From Pelecanus crispus (taxonomy: Eukaryota; Chordata; Aves; Pelecaniformes; Pelecanidae), in NCBI RefSeq assembly GCF_030463565.1, contig NC_134654.1, forward strand, positions 17,561,702-17,625,701: 64,000 nt of DNA, written 5' to 3'. Of the stretch, positions 27,190 through 39,900 are shown piece after piece. Each line of letters starts with the position of its first letter. The stretch's first letter is position 1. The notes under the pieces are model-generated. The model searched no databases. It was given only the letters and a program-made list of their open reading frames with translations, and had not been told where the DNA came from. The position numbers and the translations under genes were made by a program.

Positions 27190-27240
27190 CCCTCCTCCTC
27201 CTCCTCCTCCTCCTCCTCCTCCTCCTGCTCCTGCTCCTCC
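27190..27240 (+). repeat. (CTC)n trinucleotide microsatellite in presumed USP43 5' UTR
   Basis: About 17 near-perfect CTC units are interrupted by two CTG units near the 3' end. In the frame of USP43 this would encode a long Leu run if translation began at the ATG at 27,162. Placement in the 5' UTR is more likely. Confidence 0.9.
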
Positions 27241-27384
27241 CGGCTCCCTTCCCTCTCCCTTCCTCCAGAGCCAGCCCGGTCGGGGGAGGAGCCGGCCGCG
27301 CACAAAACCGCCCGCCCGGCCCCTCCGGCCCCCGCACCGGCACCGGCACCGGCGGCGGGGGGCGCCCAGCGCCCGCCCGGGGCC

Positions 27385-27450
27385 ATGCGCGCCGCGGCGG
27401 GGCCGGGGCCGGCGGGGCCGGGGGAGGGCGGCGGCCGCCCGGGGCCATGA
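27385..27450 (+). promoter_or_regulatory. USP43: USP43 upstream ORF (21 codons) overlapping the main start as ATGA
   Basis: An ATG at 27,385, in the same ggggcc context as the main start, opens a 21-codon ORF in another frame. It ends at the TGA at 27,448-27,450. That stop shares bases with the USP43 ATG at 27,447, giving ATGA. If the transcript begins upstream, this layout could limit or couple USP43 translation by reinitiation. The ORF and overlap are seen directly; the effect is inferred. Confidence 0.6.
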
Positions 27451-27968
27451 GCACGGCGGCGGCGGCGGCGGCGGGGTGGGGGGGCGGCGGCGGCGGCCCC
27501 GGGCGGCGGCGGGGCGGCGGGGGGAGCCCGGCGGGGCGGCGGGCGGGCGGCGGGCGGCGGCGGCGCGCCCTGCGCTCCCTGGGCAGCCTGGCCGGGCGGC
27601 TGCTCCGCTCCTGGGCGCGCCTGGCCGGGGGCCGCGGCCGGCGCCGCGCCGCCCCGGAGGACGACGAGGGCGGGTTCCGGGGGGGCGGCCCCGGGGGGGA
27701 GCGGCGGCGGCAGCGGCCCGGGGGGGCGGCGGCGGGGGGCGGCGGGGAGCGGCCGCCGGGCGCGCAGGGGCTGCGGAACCACGGGAACACCTGCTTCATG
27801 AACGCGGTGGTGCAGTGCCTGAGCAACACGGCGCCACTGGCCGAGTTCCTGGCGCTGGGCCGCTACCGCGCCCGCGGGGCCGGCGCCGAGGTCACCCACC
27901 GGCTGGCCGCCCTGGTCCGCGCCCTCTGGACCCGCGACTACACGCCGCAGCTCTCCGCCGAGTTCAAG
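27447..27968 (+). CDS. USP43: USP43 exon 1 (residues 1-174)
   Basis: The exon runs from the start codon through a low-complexity Gly/Arg stretch, the Arg-rich segment [18 protein letters not shown], an acidic patch and the catalytic Cys box, to [10 protein letters not shown] at the donor gtaccg. An in-frame ATG upstream at 27,162 has a weak context and would add 95 residues. Confidence 0.88.
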
Positions 27969-30900
27969 GTACCGGCCCCGCCGGGCGCGCCCGGCCCCGC
28001 GGCCTCCGCCCCGCCCCGCGCACCCCGGCGGCGCGTCCCGACCCCGGCACCCGCTTCGCTGCCCCGTCCTCCCCGCGGCCCCTGCCCTGCCAGACGCCCC
28101 CAGCCCCGCTGCCGTCGCCCGCCTCTGGCTCAGCCTTCGCCTGAGCTCCCCTGGGCAGGCGAGGTCCCCGCCCCGGCCGCCCCACGCAGCCGTCGGGGCG
28201 AGCGCGGTGCTGGCCGCGCTGCTGCGCTAAGGCGGGGTGGTGCCGCGGGAGCCCGGCTCGGTGGCCTCGGGCCCCGTCGCCGAGCGCGTGCCGCATCCCT
28301 GCTGGGCACAGGCCAGTGTGCTGCGGGCCCGGCCTGGGGACAGGGACGGGGCGTCGGGTGCAGAGCAGTGCTTTTAGCCTGGCAGCGCAGCCCCCTGCGC
28401 TCGGGGACGTGTGCCCACGGGTGACGCTTCGGCAGGGACCTGGTGCTGCAATTAAACTTTGCAAAGTGCTGTGGGTGTGGAGAAGCTGCTGGGAAGCCGA
28501 GCCCCTTCCTGGGTGGGGGTTTCTGGCAGCATGGCCAGCTCCCGTGGCAGCAGCCAGGCTGGTCCTGCCTGGGTACCCGCTGCTCTGCCACCCCTTTCCC
28601 AGGGGGACCTGCCTGCCAGCCTTCCCTGCCTGGAGGGTGACAGCACCCACCCTGCAGGGACTGCCGGGGTGCGGTGGATGCTCCTGGGGCAGCAGGGTGC
28701 TCATTGCCTTTAATTTCCTTGCAGGAAAGTAACCAGCTCTTGCAGTGCTGGGCACAGTATTTCCATGCCCTCTGCTCCCAAACCCACACATTCCTTAGGC
28801 ACAGAGGAAAAAAAAAAAAAAACCAAACAAAAAAACCCACAAAAAACCTGAAACTTCCAGCCTTTGCTTTGAATTTCCTCCCTCCAGGTGGTTATCTGCA
28901 TCTTACACAAATTTCCACCTTTTTTTTTTTTAAATCTACCTAAATAAGATTTTTAAATAAGAGCGGAGTCTGCAACTCATTTTGCTTGAAGCCCATCCAT
29001 GGTGGCCTTGCTCCCTCTGCTTGTACCAGGATGCTTGTACCACTGAGAGCGGGGCCGGGGGCACGCGGGGCCGGCGTGGCGGGTGGCTGGAGGGGTCTTG
29101 GCTCAGGGTGTTTCCTGGCAACTGGAGGTCTGATCCCTGTCCTGGCAGGTCCTGGTATGCTGGTTAAAATAAGCACAGATGATTGGGGTTTAACTGCATC
29201 AGCTGGTTAAAATCTACACAGATGGTTGGGGTTTCTCCCTCCTGGTGCTGGTTTTGGGACTGAGTGCCCAAAATTCTCCTTTCCTGTTCAGCTCTGAGTA
29301 ACCACTGCCAGCCCAGGCTCAGAGATGGGCCCTTGGGGACTCCCCAGCTCTGCCTTTTGGGGTGCTCCCTGGACCCCTCCCTGGGCTCCCTACAGGGAGT
29401 GGGTTTCCCAGCCCTGTCCATCCTGATCTTTCAGGGTTAGGGACTCATCCTGGCTCTGCTGGTGCTCAGGGCAGAGAGGTGACCCCAGCCTGGGACTGCT
29501 GGGCTAGGACCTGGCAATGGACCCCCCCCGCAGGTGCCACCCAGGTGGGTCTCAGAGGAGGGACTCCCTCTGAGCCAGCAGCGCTGCCTCGCCAGCTGCC
29601 CCGTGGGGCCCCTGCCTGTCCTTGGGTCCCATCCTGGCTCACAGCCCCTCAGCTTGGCCCCATGGCATTTCCAGCCACATTCTTCCCACTGCAGCCCCTG
29701 GCGAGGGGGACACCCCACCCTCACCCCCCCGTGAGCGCATTGTGCTGCTTCCCTAACAGTGGAATTAATGCTGATTTGCCAAAATGCCATGGTGTGGCTG
29801 GTAGCAGGTGCAGAGATTAGGGCCTGATCCAGGCACGGGCAGGGGGATGCTTCGGTTGGTGGCATGGGGACCTGGGCTTTTGGGGCAGGGTGCCCAGAGG
29901 GAGCATCACGGTGGTTTCATCGCCCCCATGCCTGCTCTGGGCGTGATTCCTGCGCCATGCACGGAGCTGCACGTCCCCGGGGGGGAGGCGAGGGGAGGGG
30001 GCGATGGGGAGGATGAACTGGGGAGTCCCATCAGCACCTCCCAGGGACCCCCTGCGGTGCTGGGGGGAAGAAGGAGAGGGGGTGAGCAGAGGGCAGCCTC
30101 GGGCAGGGGGAGCTGGCAGGGCTTTGGATGGAGGGACAGAGGTAGCACCCCCTCCCCAGCACTGGCCTTGGGTGGGGTGGCTGGCAGGAACCCCCTGGCA
30201 TGTGGCTCCATCAGGGGTGTCTCTGGTCCCGCTCCCCTGTCTCACCTGCTCCATTTCAATCAGAAGGTGCTGAGTGCCGGACTCCAATTGGCCAAGCATT
30301 CCCAGTTTTGGGATGCAGGAGGTTTGCTCAGGGGCTTTCCTCCTGCCTGTGCGGGCAGGGCTGGCAGCTCCCCTGCCCACAGGCCACACATTTGCTTGGC
30401 TGTATGAACAGCTGTCATCTCTTCTAGGGACTTGGGTGGCTGGGCTGGCACCACCAGCATCACCTGGCTCGGGAAACTGAGGCATGGGGAGGCACTGGGC
30501 TGGCTGCTGGTGATAGGGTGGCACATGCAGGCAGGGGCTCGGGGAGAGCTGCTACCTGCCGAGTAATCCCAACACTGGGAATTGCCTTCCCCTGGCTGTT
30601 ACACTGAGTTGATGCTATCGGAGCGTGCAGGGTGCGTGACACCAGTGGGTCCCTGCGGGCTGGGTTTGCCCATATGGCTTTGTTGGGGTGTGCCCTGTCC
30701 CTTCACCTACAGCAAGCTGCCCCCTCTCAGCCTCATCCCAGCAGCTGAAAGCCGGGACACCACGGTAATGGGCCATAGAGCTGCTGTCTTGGCCGCGTGT
30801 GCCGGTGTCCCCACTGCTCTGCTGTCCCCGGGGTGGCTGCGGTGTCTCTGCAGAGGGAGGACAAGGGCAGACGCTGTTGCAGGCAGGAAGCAGGGATGGG

Positions 30901-33900
30901 GTTTTTGTGATGGGTGCTAAGTTAGTGATGGGCAGCATGGCCCGAGCCTCAGCACCCTCCCTGCCCGTCTCTTGCAGAACATCGTTTCCAAGCACAGCTC
31001 GCAGTTTCGGGGCAATGCACAGCACGACGCCCTCGAGTTCCTGCTCTGGCTGCTGGACCGCATGCACGAGGACCTGGGTGCCAGCTCCCCTGCCCAGCAG
31101 ACCCGCGTCCCTGAGGAGGTGGGTGGTCCCCGCTGGGGTGTCTGCACACCCTGGCTCAGGGTGGGGATGTCCACGCCAGGTCTGGGACCAAGGAAGCTGA
31201 GATGTCATGGGAAGAGGCAGGCTGGAGTTGTCCCCCCGCCCCGGTGTGGGATGGGGATGCAGGTGGTGTGGTTTGGCTGGTGTGGTGGGAGGGGATGGCA
31301 GGATCTGGGCGCTGCGGGGCTGGGCAGGGTGGTTGGGGTGCTGGGAGAGCATGGGGGTGTCAGCAGGAGCCCATTCAGCTGAGCACCCTGGTTCTTGGGG
31401 TTACTTGGTCAGGAAGAGATCTAGCCCCCCCGTCCCTCCCTGCCTCCAGCTGAGCCCGCTGTAATTACAGCACTCAGTGGCTTTGCTGCTGGCAAAATGA
31501 GTAATTAAGTCTCCTTCCATCCATCTGCGCTCCTGGCATCGCCCTGGCCCTGCCTGCCTGCTGTCTGCCTGCTGGGGTGCTGCCTGTTGCAGCGGATGGA
31601 TTTGCGTAGCCGGCGTTTGCCGCGTCGGCTCGGCTCAGCTGTGTGCTGTCCCCGCTTTGGGGGTGATGCCCGTCTTGGGCACGGGGGTACCGGGAGCAGC
31701 TTCATCCTACCTGTGCCCAGCGTGGGGCATCACGGCTGTGGCCGAGGGGTGTGGGTCAGGGACCCCGCAGGCAGCCCCTGCCCAGCTTCCAGCCTTGCAC
31801 GGGCACAGCTCCATCCTGTGTGGGAGCTCGGCTGCGGTGCCCATCTCCAAAGCCTCCGGCCAGGGCAACTCCATGGCTTCCAGCCCTTCTTGGCTGGGGG
31901 GCTGCAGCCGTCCCTGCACCGAGCTGAGCCGTCCTCAGCACTGCCCACCTTTCCCCAGAGACAGGTACCCCAGGCTGTTTGGGGGAGCCTGGCAGCGGGC
32001 AGCTCCCCTTGCTCACTTGTTAGAAGCAAGGTGCCAACGTGTGCCATGGGCTGTGGTGTGGCACCAGTGGTGCCCTCGGCTGCCCACACTGGAGGCAGTG
32101 CCGTGGCAATGCCCGGGGTGCCCGCCTGGCTCTGGGGACGGGACCCTTTGTGTCCTCCCCAGCATCCTTAGTTTTGCTCGGCATCCCCCAGTCTTGGCCC
32201 CTTTTGGGGGATGCCACCTGAGTGGCACCTATGCACCCATATCCTTGGGGGGCACCGTGCCCAGCGGGGGCTGTGAGCCTGAATAAATGGCTTTAAAGTG
32301 TCTGGACGGAGGTGGGCACACATGCACCCATCCCAGTTTTGGGTAGCATGGGCTGCGGGAGGAGGGTTTGTGCAGACACCGAAGGATGGGGATGGTGGAG
32401 ACGGTTCGCTCCTGGTCAAGCCTGTGCCGAGGCTCAGGGCCTGGAGGAGCTCAGCTGGTGGAAAGCAGAAGAGGAGGTCAGTGGCCCAGGGCATGGAGCC
32501 GGGCAGGCTGGAGGGTGGAAGTACCATCCTGGCTGTTTGATGGATGCCCATGAGGTGTCTGCCATGGCACACAGTGGGCTCTGGGGCCACCCGTGTGGGG
32601 ACCAAGGCTTGGCTGCCGGGAGGGCTGGAGGAGGAGGCACTCCCTTGGGTTTTGGGGGGATTTTGGGGGCTGCGTGGGGCACAGGCACTGTCCAGGTCCC
32701 CTCTGTGCCACACCAGATGGACCCCAGCCCCAGGCAGACCGTAAGGACACGTCAGGCTCAGCAGGACCCGGTGCCAGCAGATGGCATGAGGAAAATCCGC
32801 CTCCTGGCCAAATACCTCATTGATTTTCAGTCTTGCTCATCGTGAGGACACCAAAAACTCCTCTTACCCAAAACAGCCCAATCCTTTCCCAAGCTACCAA
32901 GGCTCCTTTCTGTGACCTCTCTTCTGCCATCAGGCTCCGTGTGCCTGTAGCAGGGGTTGAAGCCAGTGACGCCCTGCCCCTGTGTGTGGGGACGGGGGCT
33001 CCCTGTGGTTCCCAGGGCAGCTGGCAGGCAGGGAGGTAGCAGGCAGGATGCGGGCAGGGAGGTGTCTCCTAACCGGGCAGGTTTGGCTGTGTAACATGGT
33101 CGTGTCCCAACATCCCTGTTCCCTATAGAGCGGAGCAGAGGACCTGGCTCCTCTCCGGGCATCCTGGGTGTGGGGCACATCTCGCCTCCCGCAGCTGGTG
33201 CTGGCATCCCCTGAATTTGACAAAGAAGGCTGCCTCCCCATCCGGGTGTCCAGCCTTTCCCCAGGATGGAGGAAAGGACCCTGTGCCGTCCCTGGGAGCG
33301 AGCAGCAGGGACACAGGCAGCCCGCCAGCACTGTCCTCGGTGTCAGTCCCTATCACGAGCAGGGAGAGCAGAGGCCATGCCTCAGTTTGCCCATGCACCG
33401 AGCAGGGGGGGATGGAGAGAGGGCTCTCTTGTGCAGGGCTCCTCACCCACCCTGAGGCAGCGTCCGGCCCACAGAAGAGCTGGTTTCTTTCAGGGAGGGG
33501 GGCCCAGTGTTGCTCCTGGTGTTGCTCAGGGACGTGCTGTGGGCTTTCTGGGGGGAATGGGTGCAGGCACCCAGCTGGGGAGCATGGCTGGCTGTGGTGG
33601 CTCAGGGTGCCGGGAGCTGGTGCATCAGGGCTGGAGAGAGGTCAGGTGTCTGCGGTATGGTGGTGTCGCTCCCTACAACTACCTGAAAGGAGGTTGCAGT
33701 GAGGTGGGTGTTGGTCTCTTCTCCCAAGTAGTTAGTGATAGGATGAGAGGAAATGGGCTTAAGCTGCGCCAGGGGAGGTTTAGGTTGGAAATTAGGAAAA
33801 ATTTCTTTACGGAAGGGGTGGTCAAGAATTGGAACAGGCTGCCCAGAGAGGTGGTGGAGTCACCATCCCTGGAAGTGTTCAAAAAACGGGTAGATGTGGC

Positions 33901-36900
33901 ACTTCGGGACATGGTTTAGTCTAGTCTACCCTTAATTGGCTTAGAGTAGACTTGGTAGTGTAGGTTAATGGTTGGACTGGATGATCTTAAAGGTCTTTTC
34001 CAACCTAAACGATTCTATGATTCTATGGGGGAAGAGGCGGTCACCCCGCTGTCTGGTGCCAAGCCGGGGGACGCGGTGATGTGGGGAGGTGGCCGAGGGA
34101 TAGGTCGGCAGCGGAGCAAGTGCTCCCCATGGCTGCCTCCCCTGCCAGCTCGGAGGATGCTGGTGGAATGGCACTGCTCCCACCGCCTGCTCTGGACATG
34201 TGGCCCCTGAAAGCCCAGCTCTGGGGCAGTGGGTTGGGGTGCTGGGTGCTGTGCCTGGGTTTGGTGCGCCAGGGGCCGTGCCTGGGTTCAGCATGCCGGG
34301 TGCTATGCTGGGGCTTGGGGTGCTGTGCTGGGGTGCTGTGCCAGGGTGCTGTGCTGGGTGCCGTGCCTGGGCTTGCTGCTGGTAAAGGTGCTGATGAAAC
34401 ACGCAGCAGCGGGGCTCATTTTCTGGGCGGTGCTGGCAGCCCCGCGCTGGCACACCTGTCTGGGAGGGCATCGTGCCAGCCGGGGCTTTTTTTAGCTCCC
34501 TGGTTCTGGTGATTTGCATGTGGTTAATTCACACCCGGCTGTGTTTGCCTCAGGCGGGTGTGTGCACAGGAACGTGCACACCCTCTCCAGGAGCTCATCT
34601 CGCAGACATACGGACACACACACAGGCACACGGACACCTGCTCGCTGCAGCATCCCGCTGTCTCGCCCACCCACGCCCCAGCTCCCTGCAGCACGGCTGC
34701 TCCCAGCACCCATGGGTGCGTTTGCCGGCACAGTGGGTGCCAGGACGCTGTGGGCACCTCCCTGCTGGGGCTGTCGCCCCTGCAGGTGTGTGCCCGTGGG
34801 CACTGGGGCTCCTTCTTGGGGGGATGTTGTGGGGGAACCAGCTTTCCCGGCTGCAAGCTTTCCCCTGCCTGTGCTGAGGCATGGATGAGCTGTCCCAGCA
34901 GACTCACCCAGGTTTTCCCTCCCGGCGCGTTTCAGCTGGGCTCGAACACGTTCCCAGCTCCAATTCCTCGGTGTCCAGAAGCTCCAGACCCTGGGGCTGC
35001 GTTGGGTGGCCCCTGGGGGTCTCGCCTCTGCAGACCCCCAGCCCACAGGCCGATTCTGGGGCAGGGATGTGGACAGAGGGTTAACCCTTAGTGCCCCACG
35101 CTGGCTGGTGGGTGGGACGTACCCCAGAATTTCCCCAGGAGAAGGCACGCAGGGAGCCTGGAGGGTACGGAGCTGGCAGGTGCCAGGCAAGGGTCACTTT
35201 GGCGTCACCTTCAGCCTGTCTTCATGCTGTGGGAACACCGAAGCTGGGCTTGGTTCACTGGGATGTGTCCCCAGCCCCTCAAGGGCGGGGGGGTCACCCT
35301 ATCGCCTTGCTCACCCCGCTTGTCTCTTGCCCCCATAGCCTGGCGAGGACGGGAGCGGCGGTGCCGGCAGCTCCCCGCCGGCCACCCAGCATCCCCGCGG
35401 GCAGAGCTTCGTGCAGAGCCACTTCCAGGCGCAGTACAGGTGAGCGGGGAGGGCCGGATCCTGCCCGGCCGGGGGCTTCGTCCTCCTGCAAGTCCCGGGC
35501 AGCGCTGGAGGGGCTTTGTTGGTGGGCGGCCGGACTCTGCGAGCCCAGGCAAGGGATGAGCTGGGGAGCACTCTGCCCTGCAGAGAGGCTCCATCCATCC
35601 ATCCCACCCAGCCCAAGCATGGGAGCTGCGTCCTCCACAGGCGGTGCAGCCGTGGCTGGCGGTGAAACGCCGAGTGAGGGATTTCAGGACGTTTCTTAGT
35701 CCGCTTCAATGCCAGCAAATATTTTTGCAAGTGCCAAAAAAGACATGGGGAGGGTTGGAGCCTGAATCCCCATGGCAGTGAGTGGGGTGTCCTGCCTGCT
35801 CTCCACCCCTGTCTCAGCCCTGGGGCTTCCAGCTGGGAAGCTCCAGGAGCAGCAAAATCAGGATTGAGCTGTGTTTTATTTGCACGGTGCAATGCTGGCG
35901 GCATTGTCCAGGCTGTGCAGGTGCAGTGGGGTGGGGGCGACGGGCCAGGCAGCTCTTGGCCAGAGGTGGCAAATCGGTTTTAGCATGGACGGATCCAGAG
36001 CAGGGTCTGAACCGCATCCCAGGGGCTGTTTTTGGTGCAGGTGGATGCCTGGTCCTTGGGAGTGAGGGCAGAGGGAGTGATATCAGCCACGTCCAGGGTC
36101 ACCTCCTGGCACAGACATGGACATGGGCAGACCCCAGCCCCGCCCCTACTTCCACCCACCACACGCCTTCCCTGGGCATTTCATACCCCCTGCCTTCAGA
36201 GACCCCACCGCCCGCCTCGCCTTGGCCCTACGAACACTTAAGTGGTTCCGTTCATTATCACTGCCCCAGGGTGGGGAGGGCCACCAGGAGATGGCTTTTG
36301 CCAGGACAGCTGATTTTGCGCTGTGATAGCAGTTTGCTGGCAAAAGCAAGGCAGCTGCTGAGTCAGCAGGGCTGGGAGGGCTCATCCTGGGGAGACGGGC
36401 AGGGCTGCAGGCTGGCTTTGGGCAGGGGATGCCCTGGTTGTCTTCTGTCGGTCGGTGCTGCTGGGTTGGTGGTGGTGGGTGGTGGAGCAACCCAGTAAGG
36501 TGTGGTGTCCCTCAAGGGCCCATACTGGGACCAGTATAATTTAATATCTTCACCAGTGACGTGGTGGGATTGAGTGCAGCCTCAGCAAGTTAGCAGGTGG
36601 CACCAAGCCGAGTGGTGCCGTTGATCCCTAGAGGGAGGGGATGCCATCCAGAGGGGCCATGATGGGCTGGAGGAGTTGGCTCAGGTGAACCTCATGAAGT
36701 TCAACCAGGCCAAGTGCAAGCTCCTGCTCTTGGGTTGGGGCAATCCCCGGTACCAATACAGAGCGGGTGATGAGTAGAGAAGGACCTGGGGATACTGGTG
36801 GATGAAAAATTGGGTGTGAGCCAGCAATGTGTGCTTGCAGCCCAGAAAGCCCATCAGATCCTGGGATGCCTCGCAAGAAGCGTGGCCAGCGCGTTGAAGG

Positions 36901-39900
36901 AGGTAATTCTGCCCCTCTGCTCTTGTGACACCCCACCTGGAGCACTGCATCCAGCTCTGGGGTCCCCAGGGCAAGACAGACCTGGACCTGTTGGAGTGGG
37001 TCCAGAGGAGGCCACAGAAATAGAGCGCTGGAACACCTCTGCTATGGAGAAAGTCTGAGAGAGTTGGGGTTGTTCACCCTGGTGAAGAGAAGGCTCTGGG
37101 GAGACCTTATTGCAGCCTTTGAGTACTTAAAGGGGGCTTATGAGAAAGATCGAGGGAGACTTTTTACCAGGGCCTGTAGTGACGGGACATGGGGCAATAT
37201 TTTTAAACTGAAAGAGGGTAGGGTTAGATTGGATGTAAGGAAGAAATATTTTACAATGAGGGTGGTGAGGCACTGGCACAGGTTGCCCAGAGAAGTTGTG
37301 GACGCCCCATCACTGGAAGTGTCCAAGGTCAGGTTGGACGGGGCTCTGAGCAACCTGATCGAGTTGAAGCTGTCCCTGCCCACGGCAGGGGGGTTGGCCT
37401 AGGTGACCTCTAAAGGTCCCTCCCAACCCAAACCATTCTGTGGTTCTATCGCAGGACTCAGGATCTGGGTTGTCTCAAGCCTGTCTCAGAGGACCAGCAT
37501 GGGGATGGCCCCGCATGTGGGTGATGAGACACCCCGTGTGTTCATCCAGCTGAGACTCGGGGCATGCTCGGGTGGGCCAGCATCTGGCCCCCCCATCCCC
37601 GTGCCATGTCATTTCAGGCGTGAGGGGACACATCTGGCACCGCAAGTCCTTCCTCCTCTCTCAATGAATCCTTTGCCGTGTATGAAAAAAAGGCGCTTTA
37701 ATTATCCACCCCTTTCCACGTGCCAGAGCCCGTCTGTGCACAAAAGGATTTATTAATTGGTGTGGCTGCTTCCCAGGGAGCTCAGTGGCTCTTCAAGGTG
37801 ATGGATAACAAGGGGTCAGGATTTTCATTTGGTTTTTAATTTATTTTTCCCCTTTTTGTTGAATAAAAAGGAGGAAAAAAAGGAAATAAAAAAGACAGAA
37901 TTGAAAAGAAATAGGAGGGGAGGTTGTGGTTCCATTAGAGGTTCATTTAAGCCAGGCTTTGGTGGAACAGCTCCCGCGGGATGCTGTGGGAGATGGGGAA
38001 GCCTCCCTGCTGGCAGGGGGACCTGGTCCTCCCCAGTGGCCCCATGTCCCCCGGCAGAGCAGCCAGGTCCCCCCTCACTGTCCCCAGGGCTCCCCTGAAG
38101 CCAGTGGCTGTGCCGCCGTGGGGACCAGACCAGCTGAGCCGGCAGCCCCAGGGATGCTGGCGGCATCTGAGTGGCACAACCTGTGTCCCGGCAGCAGGGC
38201 TGGATGCTGTGTTTAGCGCCGTGCCGGCAGGCTGGGAGTGCTGGGAGCACTGGAGGCGCAACTCTGGTGGGTGCAGGATCTGTCCCTGTGGTGCTGATGA
38301 GGATACCACCCTGGGGGGCGCAGGATCTGGCCCTGCGGTGGTGGCAGGCGGCCGGTTCCAGGCCGGTGGGTGGGGAGTGCGGCAGGACCACGGTGTCCCC
38401 TGGGGCAGCTTGCTGGTGGGGTGGTCACCAGCCAGTGCCACCACCACCCCCAGCCGTGGGTGCCAGGGCGGGCAAGGGCCAGCACTGCCTCCCTGGGGCG
38501 CGCACCCGGGTTTGTCACGGCAGCTGCCCTTTTGCTGCCCATCACTGCCTCCTCCCTGCGGCCCAACCACAGCCCTGCTTTTCAGGAGGGGTCCTGTCCT
38601 GTCCCAGCACTCCAAGGCGTTGTCCCTGTTTAACCCCCACCCAGGTGGGCTGGGGTCACCCCAAAGCCTCCCGGAGCCAGAAGCCACCTCAGGCTCTGCA
38701 AGCCCTTGGGAGGGGGGAGCAGGGTTTTTGTGGGGTTCGGGGCCACAGCCACACATACGAGTGGAAGACCCCCCAGCCCTGGGGTTTCACTCTGGCTTCT
38801 GTAGCACCAGTTACCCTGGACGCCCTTGTTAGGTTTCAGAGTGAACAGACCGTTGGGCTGGGCAGGGGGGTACGGGCTGCAGTGCCCCGCCCTGGCAGGA
38901 GGTCATGCAAACCCTGCGTGATGCTGGGGCCATCTGAGCCCTGCAGGATGCGGTACCCGGGGTGCGGTGCCAGCGGCAGGCCGCTGCAGCCCCAGGGTGG
39001 GGACTCCGGGGGTGCCGTCCCCACGTCGGTGATGCGCCCCGGCCACGTTTCACAGGTCCTCCCTGACGTGCCCTCACTGCCTGAAGCAGAGCAACACCTT
39101 CGACCCCTTCCTGTGCATCTCCCTGCCCATCCCGCTGCGCCAGACCAGGTGAGCCCGGCCCCGCGCCTCCCCAGCCGCTCACCGCCGCCGTGGGAGGCAC
39201 GGCTGCCCCGGCTGGGGTTTCGGCTCCGGTGGGAGCGATGTGCACGCTGTGCGGTGCATAATGGGTTCGGGAGGCGGCAGCGGCGCTGGGAGGGGTGACG
39301 GCTGCTGCCGCAGGAGCCGCGCCCGATGGGTGTTCGCTGCCCCGGGGCCAGAGCCGCCCCGCGGGGCTGCGGGTCCCTGCGGCGTGGGGTGGCTCTCCCG
39401 GCTGAGGGGTGCGTGTGTCCCCGCCCCCGTGTCCCCAGGGCTCTCAACGTCACCCTGGTGCTGCAGTGCGAGCGCCGGCGGTTCGTGCGGGTGGGGCTGG
39501 CCGTGCCCCTGCGCGGCACCGTGGCCGAGCTGCGGGAGATGGTGGCGCGGGAGGGACGCATCCCCCCGGAGCAGGTAACGGGGCGGCGGGCGGGGCGGGG
39601 CGGGGCGGGGCGGCCGCCCCGGGACACTGAGGGCGCCGTCCCGCAGGTGATCCTGGCCGAGGTGTCCCCCCGGGGCTTCCTGCGCTCCCTGGGCGACGCG
39701 GAGGAGCTGGGCGCTGCCGGGGCGGGCGCGCCCCTCTACGCCTTCCAGCCGCCGCCCGCCCGCCGCGCAGGTACCGCCCCCCTCCCCTCCCGGTTGGCTG
39801 GCGGCGGGCCGCCCGCCCGGCCCCGATTGGTTGGGAGCGGCTTGTGCCGGCACGGGGCAGGCGGGAGCTTCCCCGGGATTGGTGGGAGGCGGTGGCCCCT

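Larger units (their letters stand above)
27065..28330. promoter_or_regulatory. USP43: CpG island at USP43 5' end
   Basis: Dense CG dinucleotides and near-total G+C span the presumed 5' UTR, exon 1 and the start of intron 1. There is no TATA box at a convincing position. A run of 16 G (27,065-27,080) sits at its upstream edge. The exact transcription start cannot be read from sequence. Confidence 0.75.
31119..35338 (+). other. USP43 intron 2 with one CR1 and low-order repeats
   Basis: The intron holds a CR1 fragment (33,669-34,027) and a tgctgtgcctggg-type tandem (34,220-34,380). The rest is GC-rich unique sequence. I see no coding exon. Confidence 0.75.

Noticed and set aside
26802-27899. 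365-codon - strand ORF at the USP43 CpG island
   Set aside because: It is the antisense of exon 1 and the (CTC)n / (GGC)n repeats, giving Glu and Pro/Ala runs. Stops are rare in such GC-rich DNA.
38171-39298. 375-codon + strand ORF
   Set aside because: It overlaps USP43 exon 4 in a different frame from the one that encodes [12 protein letters not shown].
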